A DNA stretch of 64,000 nt, from the NCBI GenBank assembly GCA_900552455.1, contig URZX01000004.1, positions 1 to 64,000 on the forward strand, in the 5' to 3' direction. This stretch comes from an uncultured Peptococcaceae bacterium (GTDB lineage Bacteria; Bacillota; Peptococcia; Peptococcales; Peptococcaceae). Each line of letters begins with the position of its first letter. Positions within the stretch are counted from its first letter, which is position 1. The notes under the pieces are model-generated. The model searched no databases. It had not been told where the DNA came from and saw only the letters and a program-made list of their open reading frames with translations. This document shows, piece by piece, positions 24,931 through 34,250 of this stretch. A program made the position numbers and the translations under genes.

Positions 24931-27759
24931 TTGAACCATAAACGTTTACTCAGCAGTCTTCTGGCGGCTGCATTTTTGCTCACAGCGGCACCGGCGCTTG
25001 CAAGCGAAGCCTCACCGGCGGTGATCGACGAAAGCCGCATCAATCCAGCCTACACGGAATGGATCGAAAATGGTCGCCAGGGGCCGGCGCCGTCGGCACA
25101 GGATTTTTCCTATCTCAGCGAAAGCTACGCAGCGCTGGCGGATCAGGCGCAGACGCGCACGAGCCGCGGCAGCTTGCCGTCAAGCTACGATCTGCGCGAA
25201 TACGGGCTGGTGGATTCTGTGGTGAACCAGGGCGATCTCGGCGTCTGCTGGGCGATCGCTGCAAATTCTTCAGCGGCGGGCAGCATCCGCGATCAATTTC
25301 CGCAGCTGACGCTTTCGCCGATGCACACGGCCTGGTTCTGTTACCACGGCAACGAAGAGGAAGAATATGCGCCGCTGTCTGATCCTTATCTCACTGGCGG
25401 CAACGATGCCCGCGCCGTCGGCACGCTGGCTGCCTGGAAAGGGCCAGTGACGAACGACAAGGCGCCGCTTTTGACGAACGAACGGCCGCATCTCGACGAA
25501 AGTCTGCGCTACACTGCCGATTATCATTTGCAGGACGCCTACTACATGCCGACTGGCAGCTATTCCGGTCCTGGCACAGACAACCACGTCCCGGATTCCA
25601 TCACCAAACAGCTGATCATGACCGTCGGTCCAGTCAGCACAAATTACTATTCCCACGGGCTCAGCACCTACAATCCATCCACCCACGCTGTGTACAACAA
25701 CGTCCCCCGAGCTTCGGACCATGCGGTGCTCATCGTTGGCTGGGACGACAACTATCCAAAAGAAAACTTTGTCGCCGGCAATCAGCCAGAGCACGACGGT
25801 GCCTGGCTGGTGCGCAACAGCTGGGGCAACAGCTGGGGCGACGACGGCTATTTCTGGCTTTCCTACGAAGACCAGACCATCGCCTGCGGCAATGCCTATC
25901 TGCTTGAAGAAGCCAACAATTACGCCCACAACTATCAGTACGACACCGTCGGCTGGTCCTACTCGATCGCCACAGATCCGAACAACCCAACCAGCGGCAC
26001 AGCGGCGAATATTTTTACCGCCGAAAGCGACGAGCAGCTGGAAGCTGTCTCCTTCTACACAACCGACGCCGGCGCCCGCTATCACATCTCCGTTTACACA
26101 GGCGTAGAAGACGGAGAACCAACTTCCGGCACCTGCGCCCTCGCTGAACAGAGCGGCCGCGAAACCTACGCCGGCTACCACACCATCGAGCTTGACGAGC
26201 CTGTTGCGCTCAGAGCCGGCGAGCAATTCAGCATCGTCGTCACCTTTGAAAATCCTGGCTACACGCTGCCAGTGCCGATCGAATGGTGCCCAATGCCATC
26301 GGACAATTATGTGCCTGTCTACATGGGTGACGGCGGCGAAAGCTACATCTACACGCAGAACGGCTGGCAGGATGTCGCCGGACCGACGGACAACCACTAC
26401 TACATCACCAACGTCTGCATCAAAGGCTTCACCAATCCGCTGCCAGATTCCGGCGCTGCAGTGCCACAGGTACGCTTCTCCAAAATGGAAGGTCCTGTCG
26501 CCGACGGCACCAGCCTCTCGCTTTCTACCACAGGCGAAGCAGACATTTACTGGAGCGACGGCGACAGTTTCCAGCGCTACACCGGCCCGATCAGCCTAGA
26601 CGCGCTCGACGCCGCAGGTGACAGCGTCACCATTCGCGCTTACGCCGAAGCAGATGGCAAACGCGGCAACACCACCAGCCGCACCTTCACTCGCGCCACG
26701 GCTCTGCTCAGCGATCTCGCCGTGCGCTATGGCGATACGACGCAGCATCTCGATGTCAGCGAAAACGCGCAGAGCGTCACGCTGCCGCTGGAAGCAGAAA
26801 GCGTGCAGCTCATGGCGCAGAGCGGCGACCGCATCAGCCTCGATGGTGAAACGCTCAGCTCCGGCGATTGGAGCAGCGCCGTATCGCTTGCGCCAGGTGA
26901 AACGAAAAACTTCCAGCTGCGCGTCAGCGCAGACGGCAAAAGCGACAGCACCATCACCCTTCAGATCACCCGCGGCACCGGCAGCACACCTGGACCAAGC
27001 GACAGCCCGCTCTATCCTGTCCAGATCTCGGAGAAGCCTGAGCACGGCAGCATTCTCATTTCACCGACTGCCGCCGCCAAAGACACCGTCGTCACCCTCA
27101 CCGTTTCTCCAGACGCCGGCTACACCCTCGACGCGCTCAGCGTCACCGCTGACGCCGGACGCCGCATCGAGATCCGCGCCGAAGGAAACGGCCGCTACAC
27201 CTTCAACATGCCAGACAGCGCCGTCAGTCTCGACGTGCGCTTCGCCAAAATCGGCGAGGACGCTGTGCCGTTTGACGACGTGTTCTCCAGCGACTGGTTC
27301 TTTGAGCCGGTGCGCTACGTCTACGAAAACGGGCTCATGATCGGCGTCTCCGACACGCTCTTCGGACCGCAAACGTCTGTCACCCGCGCCATGATCTGGG
27401 CCACCCTCGCCCGCCAGGCAAACGCGCAGGATCTGCCAGACGGTGATGAATGGTACAGCGGCGTGCAATCCTGGGCCATTGAAAACAATATTTCCGATGG
27501 TCTGCGGCCAAACGACAGCGTCAGCCGCGAAGAGCTCATCACCATGCTCCATCGCTACAGCAACGCGCCAACAGCTGGCGCTGATCTCGACCGTTACACA
27601 GACGCCGCCACCATTTCGCCATGGGCAGAAGACGCCATGCGCTGGGGCGTCGAGCAGGGACTCATCACCGGTCTCACCGACACCACCCTGGCTCCGCGCG
27701 AAGGCGCAACGCGCGCACAGCTCGCAGCCATTTTGCAGCGCTTTATCAATCTCTCATAA
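24931..27759 (+). CDS. secreted papain-family (C1A) protease with SLH domains
   Basis: 942 residues from a TTG at 24931, which AGGAGGG (24917-24923) serves; an upstream ATG at 24910 has no such site. Signal peptide of about 24 residues ending A-L-A. Protease domain with catalytic C106 (G-V-C-W-A-I-A), H264 (S-D-H-A-V-L-I-V-G-W) and N296 (V-R-N-S-W-G-N-S-W-G). Then a lectin-like/beta domain (about 340-520), chitobiase-like and cadherin-like segments, an InlB-type repeat (P-E-H-G-S-I-L-I, about 690-775) and three SLH repeats (F-x-D-V-F to the C-terminus) that bind the cell-wall polymer. It should act on peptides at the cell surface. It does not belong to the BMC operon, which is convergent with it. 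Confidence 0.93.
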   Translation: MNHKRLLSSLLAAAFLLTAAPALASEASPAVIDESRINPAYTEWIENGRQGPAPSAQDFSYLSESYAALADQAQTRTSRGSLPSSYDLREYGLVDSVVNQGDLGVCWAIAANSSAAGSIRDQFPQLTLSPMHTAWFCYHGNEEEEYAPLSDPYLTGGNDARAVGTLAAWKGPVTNDKAPLLTNERPHLDESLRYTADYHLQDAYYMPTGSYSGPGTDNHVPDSITKQLIMTVGPVSTNYYSHGLSTYNPSTHAVYNNVPRASDHAVLIVGWDDNYPKENFVAGNQPEHDGAWLVRNSWGNSWGDDGYFWLSYEDQTIACGNAYLLEEANNYAHNYQYDTVGWSYSIATDPNNPTSGTAANIFTAESDEQLEAVSFYTTDAGARYHISVYTGVEDGEPTSGTCALAEQSGRETYAGYHTIELDEPVALRAGEQFSIVVTFENPGYTLPVPIEWCPMPSDNYVPVYMGDGGESYIYTQNGWQDVAGPTDNHYYITNVCIKGFTNPLPDSGAAVPQVRFSKMEGPVADGTSLSLSTTGEADIYWSDGDSFQRYTGPISLDALDAAGDSVTIRAYAEADGKRGNTTSRTFTRATALLSDLAVRYGDTTQHLDVSENAQSVTLPLEAESVQLMAQSGDRISLDGETLSSGDWSSAVSLAPGETKNFQLRVSADGKSDSTITLQITRGTGSTPGPSDSPLYPVQISEKPEHGSILISPTAAAKDTVVTLTVSPDAGYTLDALSVTADAGRRIEIRAEGNGRYTFNMPDSAVSLDVRFAKIGEDAVPFDDVFSSDWFFEPVRYVYENGLMIGVSDTLFGPQTSVTRAMIWATLARQANAQDLPDGDEWYSGVQSWAIENNISDGLRPNDSVSREELITMLHRYSNAPTAGADLDRYTDAATISPWAEDAMRWGVEQGLITGLTDTTLAPREGATRAQLAAILQRFINLS

Positions 27760-27765
27760 AACAGC

Positions 27766-27804
27766 AATGCCCCACGCCGACGGATCGTCAGCTTGGGGCA
27801 TTTT
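27766..27804. terminator. bidirectional terminator: protease gene and BMC operon
   Basis: AATGCCCC (27766-27773) pairs with GGGGCATT (27795-27802), with an extra GACG/CGTC pairing inside. T on one side and A on the other let it end both the protease gene and the 14.5-kb BMC operon. Confidence 0.85.
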
Positions 27805-27817
27805 CTATGCGTGTAGT

Positions 27818-28096
27818 TTACTTCTGTGGCAGAATGTCTTCAACTTCAGCGTGTGGACGTGGGATAACGTGTACGCTGAGCAGTTCGCCAACGCGCTGCG
27901 CAGCAGCAGCACCAGCGTCAGTCGCAGCCTTGACAGCGCCGACATCGCCGCGGACCATAACGGTGACGAGCCCGCCGCCGACAAATTCCTTACCGATGAG
28001 GGTAACGTTTGCAGCCTTTACCATGGCATCTGCTGCTTCAATGGCGCCTACCAAACCTTTGGTTTCGATCATACCGAGTGCTTCATTCTTAGTCAT
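27818..28096 (-). CDS. BMC-H hexameric shell protein (PduA/EutM type)
   Basis: 92 residues, one BMC domain covering the whole protein: [25 protein letters not shown], the [15 protein letters not shown] helix and the final V-I-P-R-P-H segment. Such proteins tile the facets of the microcompartment, and their central pores pass small polar metabolites. Last gene of the operon, 42 bp after the PduL gene. It is strongly related to the first half of the long BMC-H protein at 30441-31061. Confidence 0.96.
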   Translation of the reverse strand: MTKNEALGMIETKGLVGAIEAADAMVKAANVTLIGKEFVGGGLVTVMVRGDVGAVKAATDAGAAAAQRVGELLSVHVIPRPHAEVEDILPQK

Positions 28097-28138
28097 GTTG
28101 ATTTCCTCCTAAATTTTGCTTTTTATTCTTAATTTTAA

Positions 28139-28795
28139 TTAGTGAACAATCTCTACAGTCCCTGCGACACCCATCGCATTGGCTTCTTCGGTGTCGAGAT
28201 GACATTCCAGTTTTGAACTTGTGGTCACACGAATGGCAACGTTGTCATAAATGCCGCCGCGTAATCCGCCCACGCGGATCTTGACGATCTGCCCATCCTG
28301 CACGCCGTAAGCCTGCGCGTCTGCTGGCGCCATGTGGATATGACGCTGAGCGACGATGAGCCCCTGCGCCGTCTGCACAGATCCTTTGGGACCAACGACG
28401 GTGATACCTGGCGTTCCAGCGAGATCGCCGGAAAGTTTGGCTGGCGCTTTCACGCCGAGCTTAAAGCAGTCGCCGGCGACGATCTCGATCTGGGTTTCTT
28501 TTCTCACCGGACCGAGCACGCGCACTTTTTCGATCGCGCCCTTTGGTCCGCAGATGGTGACTGTTTCTTTGCAGGCGAATTGTCCCGGCTGAGAAAGCTC
28601 TTTCATCGGTGTCAGCTGATAGCCTGCGCCGAAAAGCTGATCCAGATCCGCCTGTGAAAGATGGATGTGACGGTTGGAAATCCCCACCGGCACGCCAGTG
28701 GCGTTGCTGGCCGCATTTTCTTTGGAAGCCTCCTGCACGGCTTTGAGCAGCGCCTGCATGAGCACTTCATATTCCTTGCTGGCCATCTCACTCAC
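28139..28795 (-). CDS. pduL: PduL-type phosphotransacylase
   Basis: 218 residues. Converts acetyl-CoA and phosphate to acetyl phosphate and CoA inside the microcompartment, recycling CoA for the aldehyde dehydrogenase. N-terminal amphipathic helix (about residues 6-25, M-Q-A-L-L-K-A-V-Q-E-A) is the expected encapsulation peptide. Two PduL beta-barrel halves follow, with the zinc-site motifs S-N-R-H-I-H-L near residue 40 and A-Q-R-H-I-H-M near residue 150, and C-H-L-D-T-E-E-A-N-A near the end. It overlaps the end of the aldehyde dehydrogenase gene by 8 bp. Confidence 0.95.
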   Translation of the reverse strand: MSEMASKEYEVLMQALLKAVQEASKENAASNATGVPVGISNRHIHLSQADLDQLFGAGYQLTPMKELSQPGQFACKETVTICGPKGAIEKVRVLGPVRKETQIEIVAGDCFKLGVKAPAKLSGDLAGTPGITVVGPKGSVQTAQGLIVAQRHIHMAPADAQAYGVQDGQIVKIRVGGLRGGIYDNVAIRVTTSSKLECHLDTEEANAMGVAGTVEIVH

Positions 28796-30410
28796 CTCGC
28801 AGCACTTTTGCGAGCATTTCGACGATCTCGTTCAGCTGCTTGGCGTCGATCTCGTCGCCAATGTTCGCGCCATTTTTGCAGCCTGTCGTGCAGCCGCCGT
28901 TCTGGTACTGCTCAGGGGAAAGATAGGTGCTCCCTGCGCAGGCAGTCGGTGCGCTCGCGCTGATGCGCTGCGTATTCGCAGCGGTGTTGCCGAAAGCGCC
29001 AGGAATGCTGCCCAGCTCTGGATGGTTGAAGGTTGGATCGTCCGCAACCATGGTTGCACAGTTTTTGAGACCGAAGGCGACCTTCTTGATATTAATGAGA
29101 TTCAGCGGGCTGACATTTTCCGACGTCGAGCTGCCGCCCCAGGTGCCGCAGCCAAGGGTGAAGGATGGCACAAGACCTGTGCTGCCGCCAGTGCCGCCCA
29201 TACTGCCGCCGGTATTCACGAGAATGCGGCTGGCTGGCTTGCGCGTAAATTCGAGGATGATGTTGCGATCCTCTGTGTGCAGGCTCATCGTGTGACCGAT
29301 GCCGTTCTGCAGGAGCGCGATCGAAAGATCGCAAGCTTCGTGCCAGTCCTTGACGACGTAGAACGCAAGAACGGTGGTGAGTTTTTCGTAGGAAAGCGGA
29401 TAGCCATCACCGACGCCGCCCTGTGGCCCGATCAGCACGGTGGTGTTTTCCGGCACAGAAATCCCAGCTGCGCTGGCGATGACGAGCGGAGAGCGACCGA
29501 CAAATTTGGCGTTCATGGCGTGGCCGCCATTTTTGAAGAGGAGCTTGCAGACCTTGTCTGTTTCCTCTGGGCTCATAAAGTACGCGCCCTGCGCTTTCAG
29601 CTCGGCGATGACAGCATCCTTGTTGCATTCTTCGCAGATGATGGACTGCTCCGACGCGCAGATCGTGCCGTAGTCAAACGTTTTCGATGCGATGATGTTT
29701 GTCACAGCCTGTTTGATATTGGCGGTGCGCTCGATGTACGCTGGAGAATTCCCGGCGCCGACGCCGAGCGCTGGTTTGCCGGCGCTGTACGCAGCTTTTA
29801 CCATGCCCGGACCACCGGTGGCGATGATCATCTTCACTTCCTTGCAGTGCATGAGCTCATTGGTCGCTGGCATCGAGGTCTTGGTGATGCAGCCGATGGT
29901 ATTTTCCGGCGCACCAGCTTCGACAGCGGCCTGCGCCATGAGCTCAGCAGCGCGTGCGGTGCATTTCACTGCAGATGGATGCGGAGAAAAGACGATGGCG
30001 TTGCGCGCTTTGACGGCAATGATCGATTTGAAAATCGCTGTCGAGGTTGGATTGGTGGATGGCACGATGCCCATGAGCAGACCAACAGGATCTGCCACAT
30101 CCATGGTGCCGAGGGCAGGATCCTCGTGGATCACGCCGATGGTCTTCATATCTTTGATGGCATCGTACAGCAGGGTGGATGCCATGTGGTTTTTATACGT
30201 TTTGTCGGCAACCTTGCCGAATCCAGTTTCTTCGACTGCCATCTGTGCGAGGGTCACAGCATTTTCTTCAGCGACGCGCACCATATTGCGGATGATGCGA
30301 TCGATCTGATCTTCTGTGTAGGTTGCCAGTTTTTCTGTAGCGATCTGTCCCTTGCGGGCCAGATCTCTGGCTTCCTGTACCGACCGTAAATCGTAATCAA
30401 TATTTTCCAT
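28788..30410 (-). CDS. CoA-acylating acetaldehyde dehydrogenase of the microcompartment
   Basis: 540 residues. Oxidises acetaldehyde with NAD+ and CoA to acetyl-CoA. Catalytic C251 lies in F-D-Y-G-T-I-C-A-S-E-Q, and the nucleotide site is seen around I-V-P-S-T-N-P-T-S-T and G-V-G-A-G-N-S-P-A-Y. The C-terminal extension of about 75 residues is Cys- and Gly-rich and then ends in an amphipathic helix (E-I-D-A-K-Q-L-N-E-I-V-E-M-L-A-K-V-L), a likely encapsulation peptide. AGGAGGTCGCC precedes the ATG. Its homologue at 40162-41649 lacks the catalytic Cys, so this is the active dehydrogenase of the operon. Confidence 0.95.
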   Translation of the reverse strand: MENIDYDLRSVQEARDLARKGQIATEKLATYTEDQIDRIIRNMVRVAEENAVTLAQMAVEETGFGKVADKTYKNHMASTLLYDAIKDMKTIGVIHEDPALGTMDVADPVGLLMGIVPSTNPTSTAIFKSIIAVKARNAIVFSPHPSAVKCTARAAELMAQAAVEAGAPENTIGCITKTSMPATNELMHCKEVKMIIATGGPGMVKAAYSAGKPALGVGAGNSPAYIERTANIKQAVTNIIASKTFDYGTICASEQSIICEECNKDAVIAELKAQGAYFMSPEETDKVCKLLFKNGGHAMNAKFVGRSPLVIASAAGISVPENTTVLIGPQGGVGDGYPLSYEKLTTVLAFYVVKDWHEACDLSIALLQNGIGHTMSLHTEDRNIILEFTRKPASRILVNTGGSMGGTGGSTGLVPSFTLGCGTWGGSSTSENVSPLNLINIKKVAFGLKNCATMVADDPTFNHPELGSIPGAFGNTAANTQRISASAPTACAGSTYLSPEQYQNGGCTTGCKNGANIGDEIDAKQLNEIVEMLAKVLRGE

Positions 30411-30440
30411 TTAAAGGGCGACCTCCTTTATCTATTGTGA

Positions 30441-31061
30441 TCATTTTTCTGCTTCGTAATGTTTTGTGAGTTCTGCGAGCAAGGTTTCCTTGTTCGCCTT
30501 GGAGATTGCGCGTCCGGCGATCGCCAGATCGTCATATTCACGAGCGAGATTTCTCAGCGCCACGACTTTTTCCGACGCGAGCGCGTTCATCACGGCTGCG
30601 ACGCCGTGGCTCTCGATCAATCGATCGAGGTTTTCTTTTGTGAGTTCAGCGATGGTGATCGCGTCCTGATCTTCTGACGAGGATTCTGCGACATCCCTGA
30701 CAACGGCTAGCGGTTCAGCGCTCAGCGCTTTTTCACTCAAGCCTCGCCTGGGACAATCTCCCTGTTCGCGGAGCTCTGCGAGCGGGATGGGATTGACGAT
30801 GCATTCGCCCACTTCCGGATGCGGACGAGGGATCACGTGCTGGGTGCGCAGGCAATTTTCGCCCAAACGCGCTGCAGCTGCTGCGCCAGCATCCACAGAG
30901 GCCTTGACCGCTGCGACATCACCGGTGACGATGATGGTGACGATCCCGCCTTTGACAAAATCTCTTTCCAAGAGTCGCACTTCGGCGGCTTTTAACATAG
31001 CGTCCGCTGCTTCGATGGCAGGGACCAATCCATAGGTTTCGATCATACCGATAGCTTCCAT
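30441..31061 (-). CDS. BMC-H shell protein with a ~110-residue C-terminal extension
   Basis: 206 residues. The first 90 form a standard BMC-H domain ([22 protein letters not shown]). A flexible linker follows, then a helical segment (L-T-K-E-N-L-D-R-L-I-E-S-H-G-V-A-A-V-M-N-A-L to the end) that I cannot assign. The extension would sit on one face of the shell hexamer and could dock a core enzyme or cap the pore. Between the EutQ and aldehyde dehydrogenase genes in the operon. Confidence 0.92.
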   Translation of the reverse strand: MEAIGMIETYGLVPAIEAADAMLKAAEVRLLERDFVKGGIVTIIVTGDVAAVKASVDAGAAAAARLGENCLRTQHVIPRPHPEVGECIVNPIPLAELREQGDCPRRGLSEKALSAEPLAVVRDVAESSSEDQDAITIAELTKENLDRLIESHGVAAVMNALASEKVVALRNLAREYDDLAIAGRAISKANKETLLAELTKHYEAEK

Positions 31062-31083
31062 GATTAACCTCCTTGGTCAGTAC

Positions 31084-31749
31084 TCAATGTGTAACGTAGA
31101 AAACCTTCACCTTGCCCGGCGTGCCGAAAGTCAAACGCGCACCGCGTTTGAAGAGCAGACAGTCGCCGACACCGGCTGTGAAAACACGTCCGTCTTTTTC
31201 AACCGTCAGGGTTCCATCGATGACGTAGTAGATCTCCTGACAGTCCACGTTCCAGGAAAACGTGCAGCGATCGATCGTCATAAAGCCAGCGTTCAGCGGC
31301 ACGCCGTCGCCAGCGCCGATGAGTTCGTTGTAATACACCTGGTCACCGGGATGTCCGGTATCCAGCGGCTGGAATTTTGCCGTATTGCTCCGTACGAGCT
31401 TGACCATGCCGGCGCTGTCGCTTTCTGATACATATGGCGCGTCCACGCCGACGGCGTTCATCAGCTGACCGAGCATGCCTTTTTCTGTAAGGATCTGCAG
31501 CGCTTTATAGATCAGGTTGCTGTCAAGCGTTCCCGCTGTCTCTGGCGCAGTTTTTTCACAGGCAGTGCTCGCCGCAGAATCTGCTGCGGTTGTCGCTGTC
31601 GGCGCGCAGCCTTCGCTGAAAGAAATCCCGGCATTTGCGGCAACGTCGCGCGCTGACGGCGTGATGATGGTGCTCGCGTCCACGTAGATGACGTGTTCGC
31701 CTGCTGCCACAGCGTGTTCCACATCCTTGGCACAGATCAGTTTTTTCAT
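31084..31749 (-). CDS. eutQ: EutQ-like cupin protein
   Basis: 221 residues. N-terminal part K-K-L-I-C-A-K-D-V-E and I-I-T-P-S-A-R-D-V-A-A, a variable linker, then a cupin domain (about residues 115-221) with F-S-W-N-V-D-C-Q-E-I-Y-Y-V-I-D-G and G-D-C-L-L-F-K-R-G-A. EutQ is found in ethanolamine and related microcompartment operons; the Salmonella protein has reported acetate kinase activity, which would make ATP from acetyl phosphate. No classical AckA gene is in the window, so this role is attractive but inferred. Confidence 0.88.
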   Translation of the reverse strand: MKKLICAKDVEHAVAAGEHVIYVDASTIITPSARDVAANAGISFSEGCAPTATTAADSAASTACEKTAPETAGTLDSNLIYKALQILTEKGMLGQLMNAVGVDAPYVSESDSAGMVKLVRSNTAKFQPLDTGHPGDQVYYNELIGAGDGVPLNAGFMTIDRCTFSWNVDCQEIYYVIDGTLTVEKDGRVFTAGVGDCLLFKRGARLTFGTPGKVKVFYVTH

Positions 31750-31786
31750 TGGATCACATCCTTTCGCCTGCGTTATTTTCTATCAT

Positions 31787-32332
31787 TTATAATAAAGTTG
31801 GGATCAAAAGCTCCGATGGCGACGGAATGACTTCGGCATCAACGAGGAGTCCTTTTTCCTTCGCGATCTCCAGCCCGGCATCGGTGCCAGCCTGAACAGC
31901 TGCCACATCGCCGGTGTAGGTGAAGTAGCTTTTTCCGCCGAGGCCATTGCCGAGACGCAGTTCGATCGGTTCGAGCTCAGCAGCTTTGAGGATCGCATCT
32001 GCGCAGACGATCATCGTCGCCAGCGAGAAGGATTCCATGATGCCCACGGCCTGCACGCGCTCCGGCATTGTTGCGCCGGTGATCGCCGGGAAAACGCCAG
32101 GATCGACGTTCGGGATGATGATCGAGTCGATGAAGAACTCTCCTGCCATGCGCTCGCCGATGCGCACAGAATCTTCCACCGCCGCCACATCGCCGTGAAC
32201 GATGGCGATGTATTTTCCCGGACAGGTGGAGGTGGCTGCTGCGAACTCCACCTCAGAGATCTTGGCCATCTGGTCGGCCGCGTAGATGCCTTTGGCGATA
32301 CTGTTAAATTCAACCATACCTATTGCCCGCAT
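31787..32332 (-). CDS. pduT: PduT-like trimeric shell protein with Fe-S cysteine (BMC-T)
   Basis: 181 residues made of two fused BMC domains (starting M-R-A-I-G-M-V-E-F near 1 and V-Q-A-V-G-I-M-E near 92), which forms trimers in the shell. C37 in S-T-C-P-G-K-Y matches the conserved Cys of PduT that holds a 4Fe-4S cluster at the centre of the trimer. It would pass electrons across the shell, probably with PduS encoded 4 bp upstream in the operon. Confidence 0.93.
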   Translation of the reverse strand: MRAIGMVEFNSIAKGIYAADQMAKISEVEFAAATSTCPGKYIAIVHGDVAAVEDSVRIGERMAGEFFIDSIIIPNVDPGVFPAITGATMPERVQAVGIMESFSLATMIVCADAILKAAELEPIELRLGNGLGGKSYFTYTGDVAAVQAGTDAGLEIAKEKGLLVDAEVIPSPSELLIPTLL

Positions 32333-32336
32333 TGTT

Positions 32337-33662
32337 CTATCTCCTTACTTCTATATAATAGGGTGTCACTTCGCTCACGCTGCCGCTGATGCTCGCATGG
32401 ATCGCAGCGCCGAGCTTATCCTGCGCGATCTCGCCGATCTTCTGTCCTGCTTCCACATGCGCACCAACGCTGACCGTTGGCACAGCCGGCGCGCCGACAT
32501 GCTGACGGGTGGAGATGCGGATCACATTCGGCGTCACGGTTTCCTCGCTCATTGGCGCTGGCTGGTCAAAATCATGCAGCCCGAGACGCGCGATCAGGCG
32601 CTTGGATGGCACCTGGCGATAGGGGCGCATGCTGCGTGGCTCGAAAACATCTTTCTCGCGCTGGTAGCGAATACCCTCCTGTTGCTGCAGCCCTTTGAAA
32701 AAGAGGTTGGCCATTTTTGGATGGAGCCCGGCTGGACAGCTGAACAATTCGCAGAGATTACACTGGCAGCAGAGCTGCGCGAGCTCTGTTCCTGCGAGAT
32801 CACCGGTGAAATAATTCTGCGCCCGCATCATTTTGTGTGGCTGCATGTTGTGGCCCAGCAGATAACGTGGGCAGAGATCGGTGCACATGCGGCACTGCTC
32901 GCAGGTGGCCTTGTTCACGCGTCTGGCCTGTTCCAGCGTCGTCGATTTTTTGGCGATGAGTGGATGGCGCTTTGGTAAAATAATAAAGCCCTTGTTTTTC
33001 TTTGAGATGTAGCCGCCAAGATCTTTCATCACTGGCCCCATCATCGGGCCGCCGTCGATCACAGCGTAGTCTGTGAAATCGTCGATGCCGGAAAGCTTCA
33101 GCACGTCGATGATCGGCGTTCCGACAGGAACCTTCACAGTGAGGCGGCGCGGCACATCGCCAGCGATGGTGATGTATTTTTCTGTCACTGGCTGGCCCTG
33201 GCTCGCCTTGTAGATATTGAGCGCTGTCTCCGAATTGACGACGACGCAGCCGACAGCGATCGGAATGCCAGCCTCTGGCACGACGCGTCCGGTCAGCTCA
33301 TGAACGAGCACCTGCTCGTCGCCAGCGGGATACACATCCGCCAGCTCTTTCACCTCGACAAAATCTGCCAGCCCGAGGGCCTGGATGCGCTCGCGCAGAA
33401 GCGCGATGACTTTGTCGTGCTTTTTCTTGATGCCGATGATCGCGTGCTGCGCGTTCACAGCACGCCCGGCCATCTCAAATCCCTTGATGATCTCGTCAGG
33501 ATAGAGCGCCATGAGCTGCTGGTCCACGCGCAGCAGCGGTTCGCACTCGGCGCCGTTCACTAAAATATATTCTGCTTCGGATGCGAGCTTGGCATGGGTC
33601 GGAAAACCAGCGCCCCCGGCGCCAATGACCCCCGCATTCCGTATTTGTTCTATCAGGTTCAT
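32337..33662 (-). CDS. pduS: PduS-like flavin/Fe-S oxidoreductase (RnfC-related)
   Basis: 441 residues from ATG 33662 (GGGGTG lies just upstream; a GTG two codons earlier is less suited). N-terminal G-A-G-G-A-G-F-P-T-H-A-K and V-N-G-A-E-C-E-P-L are typical of the RnfC/PduS NADH/flavin domain. Two Fe-S motifs follow near residues 255-310 (C-E-Q-C-R-M-C-T-D-L-C-P and C-C-Q-C-N-L-C-E-L-F-S-C-P), then a C-terminal barrel-sandwich part. In 1,2-propanediol compartments PduS reduces cobalamin, but no cobalamin enzyme is seen here, so NADH reoxidation through PduT or GrpU is more likely. Confidence 0.93.
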   Translation of the reverse strand: MNLIEQIRNAGVIGAGGAGFPTHAKLASEAEYILVNGAECEPLLRVDQQLMALYPDEIIKGFEMAGRAVNAQHAIIGIKKKHDKVIALLRERIQALGLADFVEVKELADVYPAGDEQVLVHELTGRVVPEAGIPIAVGCVVVNSETALNIYKASQGQPVTEKYITIAGDVPRRLTVKVPVGTPIIDVLKLSGIDDFTDYAVIDGGPMMGPVMKDLGGYISKKNKGFIILPKRHPLIAKKSTTLEQARRVNKATCEQCRMCTDLCPRYLLGHNMQPHKMMRAQNYFTGDLAGTELAQLCCQCNLCELFSCPAGLHPKMANLFFKGLQQQEGIRYQREKDVFEPRSMRPYRQVPSKRLIARLGLHDFDQPAPMSEETVTPNVIRISTRQHVGAPAVPTVSVGAHVEAGQKIGEIAQDKLGAAIHASISGSVSEVTPYYIEVRR

Positions 33663-33676
33663 TCTCACACCCCGCT

Positions 33677-33943
33677 TTATTCAAAACTGCAATCTTCATC
33701 TATGATGCCGACGACGACGGCATCCACAGGAACGTCGTCATTGCCGAGCATGCGTCTGGCAGAGGAGCCGGTGGTGATGATCACGCGATCGCCGATGCCG
33801 GCGCTGATGATGTCGACGACGATGATCCGCTTGCCGGAATCACTGCCACCGCCAATGATCTCCGCCTGCATCAGCTTGAGTCCATTCAGCGACTCTGCTT
33901 TGCGCGTCGACCAGATGTGGCCAGTCAATTTTGCTGTAAGCAT
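33677..33943 (-). CDS. eutN: EutN/CcmL-type pentameric vertex protein
   Basis: 88 residues starting MLTAKLTGHIWSTRKAESL and containing G-L-K-L-M, V-D-I-I-S-A-G-I-G-D-R-V-I-I-T-T-G-S-S-A-R and a final V-G-I-I-D. This is the EutN/CcmL/PduN family that closes the vertices of the polyhedral shell. GGAGGGA precedes the ATG, which lies inside the end of the GrpU gene (19-bp overlap). Confidence 0.95.
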   Translation of the reverse strand: MLTAKLTGHIWSTRKAESLNGLKLMQAEIIGGGSDSGKRIIVVDIISAGIGDRVIITTGSSARRMLGNDDVPVDAVVVGIIDEDCSFE

Positions 33944-34245
33944 GTGTACCGTGTCCCTCCCTGTACTTCCTGCTGGATCTGCGCCAGCGCCGATTCGACC
34001 GACGCCGTGTCGCCAAATATCGCCAGCAGGATCATATTCTGCGGGCAGCTGCCGCGAATATCTTCGACGGTGACGCCCACCGCTTTTTCTGCAATGTCTG
34101 CCGCCACGACCATGTCGATCATTTTTCCCTGCACAAGCCCGATGGCGTCTGTGCAGGGCGGCAGGGTATTTCTGTCCGAGCCCTTGCGCCGGAGCAGAAT
34201 ATCGACGGTGCCTGCCGACGGCGACTTGATGATGCGAATATCCAT
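33925..34245 (-). CDS. grpU: GrpU-like permuted BMC shell protein with Fe-S motif
   Basis: 106 residues. The order of elements (beta strands first, then D-A-I-G-L-V-Q-G-K-M-I-D-M-V-V-A-A-D-I-A) is that of circularly permuted BMC-H proteins. G65-S-C67-P-Q69 matches the G-x-C-P-Q site by which GrpU of glycyl-radical compartments binds an Fe-S cluster at the hexamer axis. The ATG at 34245 follows GAGGAG; an earlier in-frame start is worse. Neighbours are EutJ upstream and EutN downstream. It would be a second electron port in the shell next to PduT. Confidence 0.88.
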   Translation of the reverse strand: MDIRIIKSPSAGTVDILLRRKGSDRNTLPPCTDAIGLVQGKMIDMVVAADIAEKAVGVTVEDIRGSCPQNMILLAIFGDTASVESALAQIQQEVQGGTRYTCLQQN

Positions 34246-34250
34246 GACCC

